Shown here in pieces: positions 18,371 through 27,150 of a DNA stretch of 53,252 nucleotides. The position numbers and the translations under genes were made by a program. How positions within the stretch are numbered: position 1 is the first letter of the stretch; each line of letters opens with the position of its first letter. The notes under the pieces are model-generated. The model had not been told where the DNA came from. It did no database searches and saw nothing but the letters and a program-made list of their open reading frames with translations. The DNA is from JBDSLU01 sp031407765 (lineage in GTDB: Bacteria; Acidobacteriota; Vicinamibacteria; Vicinamibacterales; Vicinamibacteraceae), in the NCBI GenBank assembly GCA_031407765.1, contig JANOIR010000446.1, positions 1 to 53,252 on the forward strand, given 5' to 3'.

Positions 18371-18885
18371 CAACCCTCCTTGCGGCGGCGCTGGCGCAGC
18401 CGGCGGAGCAGCAGGCGGCGGGCGATCACCGGCAGACGATCGACGAACAGCACGCCGTCGAGGTGATCGATCTCGTGCTGCAGGGCGCGGGCCAGCAGTC
18501 CGTCGCCAATGAGCGTGCGGGGATTGCCGTCACCGTCGAGGTGGCTGACGCGGACCCGAGCCGGACGCGCCACCGTGGCTTCGATGCCGGGCAGACTCAG
18601 GCAGCCTTCGAGTTCGAGCTGCAGGCCGTCGCGGGCCTCGAAGGCAGGGTTGACGAGCACGTGGACGTCCTCCGGGCGGCGGCCGCCGGACAGGTCGACG
18701 ACGCAGATGCGTTGCCCGACGCCGACCTGCGGCGCGGCGAGGCCGACGCCCCGCGCCTCGCGTAGCGTGTCCAGCAGATCGGCGATCAGCGCCTGGGTCG
18801 GTGGCGCCGTGACCGCGTCCGGCGCCACCGGGGCGGCTACGTCGTGGAGCAGCGGCTCGCCGTAGCGCAGGATCGGCCGGACCAC
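18367..18885 (-). CDS. def: Peptide deformylase, 172 residues
   Basis: All three deformylase motifs are present: GVGLAAPQVG (about 46-55), EGCLSLPG (about 93-100, Cys is a metal ligand) and QHEIDHLDG (about 137-145, two His ligands and the catalytic Glu). It removes formyl groups from new proteins. It starts with GTG, three bases after the aroC stop. The C-terminus is an Arg-rich helix (RRLLLRRLRQRRRKEGW). Confidence 0.95.
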   Translation of the reverse strand: MVRPILRYGEPLLHDVAAPVAPDAVTAPPTQALIADLLDTLREARGVGLAAPQVGVGQRICVVDLSGGRRPEDVHVLVNPAFEARDGLQLELEGCLSLPGIEATVARPARVRVSHLDGDGNPRTLIGDGLLARALQHEIDHLDGVLFVDRLPVIARRLLLRRLRQRRRKEGW

Positions 18886-18888
18886 TAC

Positions 18889-20109
18889 TCAGGCCGCCCC
18901 GTCGGCGGGTGTGAAGTGAGCGCGCACGCGCGCGCGCGCGCTCTCCAGGTTGGCCGCGATCTCGGCGATCGAGTCGCCGCCGAACTTCTCGAGGAAGGCC
19001 TCGGCGAGGACCAGGCAGACCATCGCTTCGGCGACCACCGCCGCGGCGGGCACGGCGCAGACGTCGCTGCGCTCGATCGCCGCCGGCGATTCGATGCCGG
19101 TTGCCAGATCGACCGAGCGCAACGGCTGCATCAGCGTCGCGATCGGCTTCATGTAGCCGGTGACACGGACGTCCTCGCCGTTGGTGATGCCGCCCTCGAG
19201 GCCGCCGGCGCGGTTGGTCGGGCGGTGCACCCCGAGGTCACGCGCGGGTGTCCCCGCTGGCGGCAGCACGATTTCGTCGTGCACCTCGGAGCCGGGCCGC
19301 TCCGCCACCAGCGGTCCGATGCCGATGCCGACCGCTTTGATCGCGTGAATCGACATCAGGGCCTGGGCCAGCCGGCCATCGAGCTTGCGATCCCAATGCA
19401 CGTGGCTGCCGAGGCCGACCGGCACGCCATGCGCGATCACCTCGAAGGCGCCGCCGAGGGTGTTGCCCGCCTCGCGCGCGGCGTCGATCTCGGCGACCAT
19501 GCGCGCCTCGGCCTCGCGATCGGCGCAGTGCAGCGGCGACCCCGCGGGAATCTGCGTCGCGTCCTCGAAGGTGACCGCGGCGGGATCAGAGGTGCCGACG
19601 GGGCCAATGCGGAAGACGTGGCTGACGACCTCGACCCCGAAGCGGGCGAGGAGCTGGCGCGCGAGCGCCCCGGCGGCGACCCGCATCGTGGTCTCGCGCG
19701 CGCTGGCCCGCTCGAGGATGTCGCGCATGTCGTCGCGCTCGTACTTCAACGCGCCGGCGAGATCGGCGTGGCCGGGCCGCGGCCGCGTCACCGGCGCGCG
19801 GCGCGCCCCGGTCGCGTCGGGCGCCGGCTCGGGGCCGACGTGCATGGTGTTCTGCCAGTTGGTCCAGTCGCGGTTGCGCACGACGAGCGCCACCGGCCCC
19901 CCGAGCGTCTGCCCCTTGCGGATGCCGGAAAGCACCTCGGCCGTGTCGGACTCGATGGCCATGCGCCGGCCGCGGCCATAGCCGCCCTGGCGACGCTTGA
20001 GATCGGCGGCGGTCACCGCCGGATCGATCGTCAGTCCAGCCGGCAACCCCTCGACGATGACCACGAGCGCCTGGCCGTGCGACTCGCCCGCCGTGAGAAA
20101 TCGCAGCAT
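18889..20109 (-). CDS. aroC: Chorismate synthase, 406 residues
   Basis: It converts EPSP to chorismate, the precursor used by the aromatic operon at 33-44 kb. Signatures: LTAGESHGQALVV at the N-terminus, RRQGGYGRGRRM, RPGHADLAGALKY, RASARETTMRVAAGALA and TNRAGGLEGGITNGE. The ATG at 20109 gives the standard N-terminus MLRFLTAGESHG. It heads the operon aroC-def-fmt-rsmB and is divergent from the sigma-54 activator at 20211. Near the 3' end a 22-base alternating purine-pyrimidine tract (18920-18941) encodes ARARVRA. Confidence 0.95.
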   Translation of the reverse strand: MLRFLTAGESHGQALVVIVEGLPAGLTIDPAVTAADLKRRQGGYGRGRRMAIESDTAEVLSGIRKGQTLGGPVALVVRNRDWTNWQNTMHVGPEPAPDATGARRAPVTRPRPGHADLAGALKYERDDMRDILERASARETTMRVAAGALARQLLARFGVEVVSHVFRIGPVGTSDPAAVTFEDATQIPAGSPLHCADREAEARMVAEIDAAREAGNTLGGAFEVIAHGVPVGLGSHVHWDRKLDGRLAQALMSIHAIKAVGIGIGPLVAERPGSEVHDEIVLPPAGTPARDLGVHRPTNRAGGLEGGITNGEDVRVTGYMKPIATLMQPLRSVDLATGIESPAAIERSDVCAVPAAAVVAEAMVCLVLAEAFLEKFGGDSIAEIAANLESARARVRAHFTPADGAA

Positions 20110-20210
20110 CGCCGCCAATTGTACATGCAGTTTCTCCCCTTGTTTTGGCGCAGTCGAGCGATCAGGCAGCGCAGCGGGCCGCGGCCGGCTTCTTGCACAA
20201 TTCGGCGGGC

Positions 20211-21641
20211 ATGCTGTCGGACCTGCAGGCTTTGCTCGAGCGCGTCGTGGAAGCGGAAGACACGACGCAGGCGCTCGAGCGCGTATGCAGTGTGGTGCGC
20301 GATCGTCTGCAGGCGGCGGGGGCGTGGGTACACGCGTCGCCGCCACAAATACTGGCGCGCGCCGGCACGGCATCGGCGCGTCGCGTCGACGCGGTCGTCA
20401 GCCGCGCGCTCGCGACGGGACGCATCGTGCGCACGCCGCTCGAGCCGCTCGAGGCGCACGACGCCCTCGACGACGCGGCGCGGACGGAGATGGCGGCGGC
20501 GGTGCCGCTGCGTGCCGGCGGCGAAACCATCGGTACCTTGAGCTGCGCCTGGGACGCGGCGCCCGCCGTCGATCTGCGTCATGCCGAGCTCGTGCTCGTG
20601 GCCGCCGCCACCGCGGTGGCCCCGCACGCATTGTGGCTGGCCGACGGGCGCCTCGCCGGCGCCAGCGGCGCCGCCGGCGCGGACGCGCTCGGGCTGCTCG
20701 GCGTCAGCGCCGCGATGGTGGCGCTCCGAGCGCGCGTGCTGCGCGTCGCAGCCGCGCCGTTCCACGTGCTCGTCGACGGCGAGAGCGGTTCGGGCAAGGA
20801 GCTCGTGGCCCGCGCGCTGCACGCCGCCGGGCCGCGTCGCAGCCGCCGGCTGTGCACCGTGAATTGCGCGGCGCTGACCGACGAACTGCTCGAAGCGGAG
20901 CTCTTCGGCCACACCCGCGGCGCCTTCACCGGCGCCGTGCGCGATCACGCCGGCCTGTTCGAGGAGGCCGACGGCGGCACGCTGTTCCTCGACGAAGTGG
21001 GGGAGCTCTCGCTGCGCGCGCAGGCCAAACTGCTGCGCGTGATCCAGGACGGCGAAGTGCGCCGCGTCGGCGAGAGCCACGTCCGCCGCGTCGACGTACG
21101 GCTGGTCGCCGCGACCAACCGTGTCCTCACCGACGAGGTCGATGCCGGCCGCTTCCGTGCCGACCTGCGGTATCGCCTCGAGGTCGTTCGCATCGCGGTG
21201 GTGCCGCTGCGCGAGCGGCCGGACGACATCGCCCTGCTGGGCCGCGCGTTCTGGACCGACGCGGCGGCCCGTACCGGCTCGCGGGCCGCGCTCCATCCGG
21301 CCACGCTGGCCGCGCTCGCGCGCTATCATTGGCCCGGCAACGTGAGAGAGCTGCAGAACGTCATTCGCTCCCTGGCGGTGAATGCGCCGTCGCGCGGCCT
21401 GGTCACCCCGGCGGCGCTGCCGCCATCGATCGCGACGGCCGCGCCCGCGATGCAGACGCTCAGCCTGGCCCGTCGCGGCTTCGAGGAGCGCTTCGTGCGC
21501 GCGGCGCTGGCCCGCGCCGGCCATCGCTCGACCCTCGCCGCCCGCGAGCTCGGGGTGTCTCGGCAGGGGCTGCGCAAGCTGCTCGTGCGCCTGGGTATCG
21601 AGCCGCCCCAGGCGCGCCCGTCGCTGGAGCGGGGATGCTGA
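20211..21641 (+). CDS. Sigma-54-dependent activator with GAF-like sensor and Fis HTH, 476 residues
   Basis: Residues 1-140 form a GAF-like sensor. The AAA+ domain has Walker A GESGSGKE, the sigma-54 contact loop GAFTGA, Walker B TLFLDEVGE, sensor VRLVAATNRVL and the arginine-finger region FRADLRYRLEVVRI. The Fis-type helix-turn-helix is at the end (GHRSTLAARELGVSRQGLRKLL). The intact sensor motif here shows what the broken activator at 9876 should look like. The ATG at 20211 was chosen; a TTG at 20145 would add 22 residues. Its end overlaps the first permease start by seven bases, so it may regulate or be co-regulated with the transporter genes. Confidence 0.9.
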   Translation: MLSDLQALLERVVEAEDTTQALERVCSVVRDRLQAAGAWVHASPPQILARAGTASARRVDAVVSRALATGRIVRTPLEPLEAHDALDDAARTEMAAAVPLRAGGETIGTLSCAWDAAPAVDLRHAELVLVAAATAVAPHALWLADGRLAGASGAAGADALGLLGVSAAMVALRARVLRVAAAPFHVLVDGESGSGKELVARALHAAGPRRSRRLCTVNCAALTDELLEAELFGHTRGAFTGAVRDHAGLFEEADGGTLFLDEVGELSLRAQAKLLRVIQDGEVRRVGESHVRRVDVRLVAATNRVLTDEVDAGRFRADLRYRLEVVRIAVVPLRERPDDIALLGRAFWTDAAARTGSRAALHPATLAALARYHWPGNVRELQNVIRSLAVNAPSRGLVTPAALPPSIATAAPAMQTLSLARRGFEERFVRAALARAGHRSTLAARELGVSRQGLRKLLVRLGIEPPQARPSLERGC

Positions 21642-22555
21642 GCTACCTCCTCCGCCGGCTCGCGCTCACGGTGCCCGTCCTGCTCGGCGTCGCGACGCTC
21701 GTCTTCCTGCTCCTGCATCTCGTGCCCGGCGACCCGGCGGTGTCGATGCTCGGCGAGGGCGCACGGACCGAGGACGTCGAGGCGCTGCGCACCCGGCTCG
21801 GCCTCGATCGCCCGATCCTCGTGCAGTACGGCGCGTTTCTCGGCGGCCTGGCCCGCGGCTCGCTCGGGATCTCGTTCCGCAACGGTCTGCCGGTGATGAC
21901 CGAGATTGCGACGCGCCTGCCGGCGACGTTGCGGCTGGCGGCGGCGGCGATGCTGGTGGCGACGCTGGTGGCCGTGCCGCTCGGCATCGTCGCGGCGATC
22001 TTCAAGGGCCGCGCGCCCGACCAGCTCGCCATGACCGCCGCCGTCATCGGACTGTCGCTGCCGTCGTTCTGGCTCGGGCCGATGCTCGCGCTCGTCTTCA
22101 GTGTCGAGCTCGGCTGGTTCCCGGTGTCGGGGAGCGGCTCGCTCGCGCATCTGGTGCTGCCGGCGACGACGCTCGGCCTGGCACTGTCGGCGCTGTTGGC
22201 CCGCATGACGCGGACGACGCTGCTCGACGAGATCAAGGAGCTGTACGTGCTCGCCGCGCGGGCCCGGGGCCGCTCCCGCTGGGCTGCCGTCGTGATCCAC
22301 GCCTTCCGGAACAGCCTGATTCCGGTCGTCACCGTCATCGGCCTGCAGTTCGGCGCCGTGCTGACGGGATCGATCATCACCGAGACGATCTTCGCGTGGC
22401 CCGGCGTCGGCCGCCTGCTCGTCACCGCGATCAACTCGCGCGACTATCCGGTCGTGCAGGGCTGCATCCTGTGGATCGCGCTGATCTACGTCGGCGTCAA
22501 CCTGCTCACCGATCTGCTCTACGGCGTGCTCGATCCGCGGATCCGGTACGAATGA
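21635..22555 (+). CDS. ABC transporter permease, DppB/OppB type, 306 residues
   Basis: It has six predicted membrane helices, the typical start MLSYLLRRLALTVPVLLGV, the periplasmic segment HLVPGDPAVSMLGEGA with LRTRLGLDRPILVQYGAFL, and the EAA-like cytoplasmic loop LYVLAARARGRSRWAAVVIHAF. Related permeases import oligopeptides, dipeptides, nickel or glutathione. It overlaps its neighbours on both sides. No substrate-binding protein or ATPase gene is nearby. Confidence 0.9.
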   Translation: MLSYLLRRLALTVPVLLGVATLVFLLLHLVPGDPAVSMLGEGARTEDVEALRTRLGLDRPILVQYGAFLGGLARGSLGISFRNGLPVMTEIATRLPATLRLAAAAMLVATLVAVPLGIVAAIFKGRAPDQLAMTAAVIGLSLPSFWLGPMLALVFSVELGWFPVSGSGSLAHLVLPATTLGLALSALLARMTRTTLLDEIKELYVLAARARGRSRWAAVVIHAFRNSLIPVVTVIGLQFGAVLTGSIITETIFAWPGVGRLLVTAINSRDYPVVQGCILWIALIYVGVNLLTDLLYGVLDPRIRYE

Positions 22556-23343
22556 TGGCGCTCAAAGCCGGCGGTCTCGTCGTCGGGCTGGCCCTGCTGC
22601 TGGCACTGCTCGGACCCTTCGCGGCGCCCTACGATCCGTCCGACCAGGCGCTGGCCCGGCGCCTCGAGTCGCCCAGCGGCGCCCATCTGCTCGGCCTCGA
22701 CGAGCTCGGCCGCGACGTCGGCGCCCGCATCCTGCATGGCGCCCGCATCTCGCTCGCGGTCGGCGTCTCGGTGGTGGCGGTGTCGTCGTCGCTCGGCCTG
22801 CTGCTCGGGCTCCTCGCCGGCTACCTGGGCGGCCGGGTCGATCTCGCCATCAGCCGGGTGATCGACGTGCTGATGGCCTTCCCCGGCATCCTCCTGGCCA
22901 TCGCGCTGGTGGCGGTGCGCGGGCCGAGCCTCGGCAACGTCGTGCTCGCCCTCTCCGTCGTGGGCTGGGTCGGCTATGCCCGCCTGGTGCGCGGCCAGGT
23001 GCTTCGCCTGCGCGAGCTGGAGTTCGTGCAGGCGGCGCGGGCGCTTGGTGCCGGTCTGCCGCGGATCCTCCTCCGCCACGTCCTCCCGGCGACGTTGCCG
23101 GCCGTCGTCGTTCAGGCGACGCTCGGCATGGCCGGGGCGATCCTGTCGGAGGCGTCGCTCAGCTTTCTGGGCCTCGGGGTGCAGCCGCCGACCCCGAGCT
23201 GGGGCGCGATGCTCGACGCCGGCCGGGCCCATCTCGTCGATGCACCGCATTTGACACTCTTTCCCGGTGCGTCCATCGCCGTCGTCGTGATCGGCTTCAA
23301 CCTGCTCGGCGACGGTTTGCGGGATTGGCTGTCCCCGCGCTAG
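22552..23343 (+). CDS. ABC transporter permease, DppC/OppC type, 263 residues
   Basis: This is the partner of the preceding permease. Signatures: FAAPYDPSDQALARRLESPS, HLLGLDELGRDVGARILHGARISL and the EAA loop EFVQAARALGAGLPRILLRH, then SEASLSFLGLGVQPPTPSWG. The ATG at 22552 shares ATGA with the previous stop. A DppC usually starts with a longer N-terminal cytoplasmic tail; this one begins almost directly with the first membrane helix. The nadE-like gene follows 11 bases after its stop. Confidence 0.9.
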   Translation: MMALKAGGLVVGLALLLALLGPFAAPYDPSDQALARRLESPSGAHLLGLDELGRDVGARILHGARISLAVGVSVVAVSSSLGLLLGLLAGYLGGRVDLAISRVIDVLMAFPGILLAIALVAVRGPSLGNVVLALSVVGWVGYARLVRGQVLRLRELEFVQAARALGAGLPRILLRHVLPATLPAVVVQATLGMAGAILSEASLSFLGLGVQPPTPSWGAMLDAGRAHLVDAPHLTLFPGASIAVVVIGFNLLGDGLRDWLSPR

Positions 23344-23354
23344 CATCGCCCACG

Positions 23355-24329
23355 ATGTTTTCGAAAGACGTACTGGCCATCGACGCGCCGGCCGTGGCGA
23401 CCGCGGTCGCCGAGGCCATCCGACAGCAGGTGATGGGGACGCTGCGGCGCCGGGGCGCGGTCGTCGGACTTTCGGGCGGAATCGACAGCTCGGTGGTCGC
23501 CGCCCTGGCCGTCAAAGCGCTGGGCAAGGAGCGCGTGCTCGGCGTCTTCATGCCTGAGCGCGATTCCTCGGACGACGCGCTGCGGCTCGGCCGCATGCTC
23601 GCGTCCCATCTCGGCATCAACGCGGTCGTCGAGGACATCGCACCGGCGCTGCGCGGCCTCGGCTGCTACGAGCGCCAGAACGAGGCGATCCGCCAGGTCT
23701 TCCCGCACTACGGCGACGACTGGAAATGCAAGATCACGCTGCCCTCAATCCTCGACAGCGATCGGCTGAACGTATTCCAGCTCACGGTGCAGAGCCCCGA
23801 CGGCGGGACCGAGACGTCGCGGATGCCTCTGGCGGCCTATCTGCAGCTGGTCGCGGCGACCAACTACAAGCAGCGCGTCCGCAAGATGACGGAGTACTAC
23901 CACGCCGATCGCCTGAACTACGCCGTGGCGGGCACCCCGAACCGGCTGGAGTACGACCAGGGTTTCTTCGTGAAGCAGGGCGACGGGGCCGCCGACTTCA
24001 AGCCGATCGCGCACCTCTACAAGACCCAGGTCTACGCGCTGGCGCATGCGCTCGAACTGCCCGACGAGATCCGGCGCCGGCCGCCGACCACCGACACCTA
24101 CTCGATGGCGCAGACGCAGGAGGAGTTCTACTTCGCGCTGCCCTACGATCGCATGGACCTGTGCCTCTACGCCTACAATCACGGCGTTGCGGCGGCGGAG
24201 GTCGGGTCGGTCGTCGGCCTGCAGCCGGCGCAGGTCGAGCGCGTCTTCAAGGACATCGAGGCCAAGCGTCGCACCACCCGCTACCTGCACCTGCCGCCGG
24301 TGCTCATCGAGAAGGTCGTCGAGATCTAG
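23355..24329 (+). CDS. nadE: NAD+ synthase family (NadE-like) ammonia/amide ligase, 324 residues
   Basis: The ATP-pyrophosphatase P-loop SGGIDSS is at residues 40-46. Further family motifs are ATNYKQRVRKMTEYYHAD, VAGTPNRLEYDQGFFVKQGDGAADFKPIAHLYKTQV and RRPPTTDTYSMAQTQEEFYF. Canonical NadE (about 275 residues) adenylates nicotinate adenine dinucleotide and adds ammonia. This protein carries about 45 additional residues between the P-loop and the ATNYK motif (NVFQLTVQSPDGGTETSRM region). No glutaminase domain is present. Its position directly before an acyl ligase, a PrmC-like methyltransferase and an acyl carrier protein leaves open whether it makes NAD or amidates an activated acid. NAD synthesis is the default reading. 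Confidence 0.82.
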   Translation: MFSKDVLAIDAPAVATAVAEAIRQQVMGTLRRRGAVVGLSGGIDSSVVAALAVKALGKERVLGVFMPERDSSDDALRLGRMLASHLGINAVVEDIAPALRGLGCYERQNEAIRQVFPHYGDDWKCKITLPSILDSDRLNVFQLTVQSPDGGTETSRMPLAAYLQLVAATNYKQRVRKMTEYYHADRLNYAVAGTPNRLEYDQGFFVKQGDGAADFKPIAHLYKTQVYALAHALELPDEIRRRPPTTDTYSMAQTQEEFYFALPYDRMDLCLYAYNHGVAAAEVGSVVGLQPAQVERVFKDIEAKRRTTRYLHLPPVLIEKVVEI

Positions 24330-24391
24330 TGGCTGTCCTGGCCCACTAGCGTTGGGGCCGCGGTCCGGCCGCTGCTCACACTGATTCGCTC

Positions 24392-25909
24392 ATGTCCGAC
24401 ATCCACGGAGCCGTTCCCCAGCTGCACGACTACGTCGAGCACGCCGCGCGTACGCTCGGCGACAAAGTCGCGCTCGTCCGGGCCAAGGATCGCCTGACGT
24501 TCCGGGCCATCGACCGCCGCGCCAACCACCTGGCGCACGTGCTGGTCGAGCGCGGCGTTCAGCGTGGCGACCGCGTCATCGTCTACGGCGACAACACCGT
24601 CGACACCGTGGTCGCGTTCTGGGCGGTGCTCAAGGCCAGCGCGGTCGTGTCGATCGTCAATCCGCTGACCAAGGCCGACAAGCTCGAGTACTACCTGACG
24701 GACTGCCGGGCGTCGTTCCTGATCACCGACGAGCACCTGCGCAACGTCTGGCAAGCGCCGGCGGCCAGCTCGCCGTACCTGAAGGGCACGATCGTCGGGC
24801 CGAAGGATCCGGATCTGTCGGGCGAGCGCGACGTGCCGCCGCCGCGGCGCGGCCTCGACATCGATCTCGCCGCGATCATCTACACCTCGGGCTCGACCGG
24901 CGACCCGAAGGGCGTGATGCTGACGCACCGCAACATGCTGACGGCGGCCACGTCGATCAGCACCTACCTGCGGATGGCCGAGGACGACGTCGTCCTCGGC
25001 GTGCTGCCGCTGGCGTTCGACTACGGGCTGTATCAGCTGATCATGTCCACCCGCGTCGGGGCGCGGCTGGTGCTCGAGCGTTCCTTCACCTTCCCGGCGC
25101 AGGTGCTGAAGGTGATGGTGGACGAGGGCGTGACCGGGTTCCCCGGCGTGCCGACGATCTATGCCGTCCTGGCCGAGCTGAAGAACCTCAAGGACTACGA
25201 CTTCTCGAAGATCCGCTTCGTCACCAACACCGCGGCGGCGCTGCCGGTGAAGCACATCCTGGTGCTGCGCGATCTGTTTCCGGCCGCCCGCATCTACTCG
25301 ATGTACGGCCTGACCGAGTGCAAGCGCTGCACCTACCTGCCGCCCGAGGACATCGATCGCAAGCCGACCAGCGTCGGCATCGCGATCCCCGACACCGAGC
25401 TGTGGCTGGTCGACGAGGACGGCAACACGGTGGGCCCGAACACGGTGGGGCAGCTCGTGATCCGCGGCGCCACGGTGATGCGCGGCTACTGGGAGAAGCC
25501 CGAGGCGACGGCGAAGAAGCTGAAGCCGGGGCCGCTGCCCGGCGAGATGGTGCTGCACACCGGCGACTTCTGCCGCCTCGACGACGAGGGCTATCTGTAC
25601 TTCGTCGGGCGCATGGACGACATCATCAAGTCGCGCGGTGAGAAGGTCGCGCCGAAGGAAGTGGAGCACGTCCTCTACAACATCGCCGGCGTGCGCGACG
25701 CGGCGGTGATCGGCGTCCCCGACGACATCCTCGGCCAGGCGGTGAAGGCATTCGTGGTGCTCGAAGCCGGCGTCACCATGACCGACAAGGAGATCCAGCG
25801 CGAGTGCCAGTCCAAGCTGGAGAACTTCATGGTGCCGAAGTACGTCGAGATCGTCGCCGACCTGCCCAAGACGACCACCGGCAAGATCAAGAAGACCGAC
25901 CTCAAGTGA
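24392..25909 (+). CDS. AMP-dependent acyl-CoA/acyl-ACP ligase, 505 residues
   Basis: This is an ANL-superfamily adenylating enzyme. The P-loop-like motif is IIYTSGSTGDPKGVMLTH (about 166-183). Motif A5 is SMYGLTECKRCTYLP, A7 is LHTGDFCRLDDEGYLYFVGR, the hinge is MDDIIKSRGEKVAPKEVE, and the catalytic Lys lies in TTTGKIKKTDL at the C-terminus. The substrate is a carboxylic acid of unknown kind. With an acyl carrier protein 0.8 kb downstream in the same run of genes, loading of that carrier is plausible. Confidence 0.88.
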   Translation: MSDIHGAVPQLHDYVEHAARTLGDKVALVRAKDRLTFRAIDRRANHLAHVLVERGVQRGDRVIVYGDNTVDTVVAFWAVLKASAVVSIVNPLTKADKLEYYLTDCRASFLITDEHLRNVWQAPAASSPYLKGTIVGPKDPDLSGERDVPPPRRGLDIDLAAIIYTSGSTGDPKGVMLTHRNMLTAATSISTYLRMAEDDVVLGVLPLAFDYGLYQLIMSTRVGARLVLERSFTFPAQVLKVMVDEGVTGFPGVPTIYAVLAELKNLKDYDFSKIRFVTNTAAALPVKHILVLRDLFPAARIYSMYGLTECKRCTYLPPEDIDRKPTSVGIAIPDTELWLVDEDGNTVGPNTVGQLVIRGATVMRGYWEKPEATAKKLKPGPLPGEMVLHTGDFCRLDDEGYLYFVGRMDDIIKSRGEKVAPKEVEHVLYNIAGVRDAAVIGVPDDILGQAVKAFVVLEAGVTMTDKEIQRECQSKLENFMVPKYVEIVADLPKTTTGKIKKTDLK

Positions 25910-25916
25910 TCGCCCG

Positions 25917-26636
25917 ATGTCCGTGAACGATCAGCCCGAAATCGACGTCGTGCGCAGCCTCGACACCGGCCGCCAGACCTTCCTGGGCGTCGAGCTGCTG
26001 TGTGGCCCGGGCGCGCTGGTGCCGCGACCCGAGACCGAGCTGCTCGGGCGCACCGCGATCGAGAAGGTGCGCGAAGCCGGCGAGAACCCCCGCGTGATCG
26101 ACGTCTGCTGTGGCGCCGGCAATCTCGGATGCGCGATCGCCGTGCACGTGCCGACGGCCCGGGTGTGGGCCACCGACCTGACCGACGGCTGCGTCGGCTG
26201 GACCCGCCGCAACGTCGCCCACCTGGGCCTCGACGGCCGCGTCTCGGTGCACCAGGGTGACCTCTTCGCCGGGCTCGCCACCGTGGGGCCGGAAGGCGGC
26301 AGCCTCGACGGGACGATCGACGTGATCGTCTGCAATCCCCCCTACATCTCCAGCGGGCGCCTGGCGGGCGACCGCGCCGCGCTGCTCGAGCACGAGCCGC
26401 GGGAAGCGTTCGACGGCGGCCCCTACGGGTTGACCATCCATCAGCGTGTGCTGAGGGAGGCGCTGCCGCTGCTCAAGCCCGGCGGCTGGCTGCTGTTCGA
26501 GATTGGCGAAGGGCAGGACCGGCAGCTCGCGCTGCTGTTCCAGCGGGCCCGCGCCTACGAGGCCATCGGCCTGGCCCAGAATGCGGCGGGCACGCCGCGC
26601 GTGGCCTTTGGACGGGTGAAGGCCCAGACGGCGTAG
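25917..26636 (+). CDS. PrmC/HemK-like SAM-dependent methyltransferase lacking the usual N-terminal domain, 239 residues
   Basis: The motif VPRPETELL (residues about 35-43) and the catalytic VCNPPYISS (about 139-147) are characteristic of PrmC/HemK enzymes, which methylate the amide nitrogen of Gln in release factors. SAM-binding motif I reads DVCCGAGNLGCAIA. PrmC normally has a helical N-terminal domain of about 75-80 residues before RPET; here only about 34 residues precede it, so the release-factor-binding part is missing. It lies 7 bases after the ligase and 24 before the ACP. A role on a small-molecule or carrier-bound amide is an inference from context. Confidence 0.8.
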   Translation: MSVNDQPEIDVVRSLDTGRQTFLGVELLCGPGALVPRPETELLGRTAIEKVREAGENPRVIDVCCGAGNLGCAIAVHVPTARVWATDLTDGCVGWTRRNVAHLGLDGRVSVHQGDLFAGLATVGPEGGSLDGTIDVIVCNPPYISSGRLAGDRAALLEHEPREAFDGGPYGLTIHQRVLREALPLLKPGGWLLFEIGEGQDRQLALLFQRARAYEAIGLAQNAAGTPRVAFGRVKAQTA

Positions 26637-26660
26637 GTCGGGCCATAAGGACGGACAGAC

Positions 26661-26909
26661 ATGGACATCGGCGAGATCAAGAGTCAGGTGCGCAGCTTCG
26701 TGACGGGGAACTTCTATGTCGCCGACCCGGCGGCGCTCGCCGACGACGCCTCGCTGCTCGACCAGGGCATCATCGACTCGACGGGCGTGCTCGAGGTCAT
26801 CGGCTTCGTCGAGAGCACGTTCGGTGTCACGGTCGAGGACGCCGAAATGCTGCCCGAGAACCTCGATTCCATCCAGCGGATCGCCGATTTCGTCGCCCGC
26901 AAGCAGTAG
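26661..26909 (+). CDS. Acyl carrier protein, 82 residues
   Basis: This is a short helical carrier protein with the phosphopantetheine attachment region LLDQGIIDSTGVLEVIGFVE. Ser40 is the modified residue (D-S-T in place of the usual D-S-L). Length and helix spacing match discrete ACPs, and the acidic C-terminal helix ends SIQRIADFVARKQ. GGACGGACAGAC precedes the ATG. It is not next to fab genes, so it is probably a dedicated carrier for the ligase two genes upstream rather than the fatty-acid ACP. Confidence 0.9.
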   Translation: MDIGEIKSQVRSFVTGNFYVADPAALADDASLLDQGIIDSTGVLEVIGFVESTFGVTVEDAEMLPENLDSIQRIADFVARKQ

Positions 26910-27035
26910 CCCCGGCCGCCGGCAGGCAGGCCAGTCCGGCCCGCCCGCTCCCGCTCGGGCAGCGGACCGACGTCGCGCCTGGGCTGCGCGGGGATGCGCA
27001 CGCTGGCGGGTCGCCCGGCGCAGTCGCCCTGGCGG

Positions 27036-27061
27036 GGAACTTTCCGCGGCTTGCGGGGTCC
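27036..27061 (+). promoter_or_regulatory. Possible ECF-sigma promoter before the sigma factor gene
   Basis: GGAACTT at 27036-27042 is followed 15 bases later by GTCC at 27058-27061, the pattern of many ECF promoters (GGAAC ... GTC). It lies 90 bases before the start of an ECF sigma gene, so autoregulation would make sense. The rest of 26910-27150 shows no gene. Confidence 0.35.
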
Positions 27062-27150
27062 AATGACACAGCGTTATCCTCGATCCTGGCGAGGCGCCGC
27101 CGCGTCGTGATGCGACGCGAGGGGCGGTGCGGGCGCCGGGGGAGCAGGGA

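Noticed and set aside
23355..26909. Polyketide or non-ribosomal peptide cluster
   Set aside because: Only a stand-alone ligase and a carrier protein are present; no ketosynthase, condensation or thioesterase domain is nearby.
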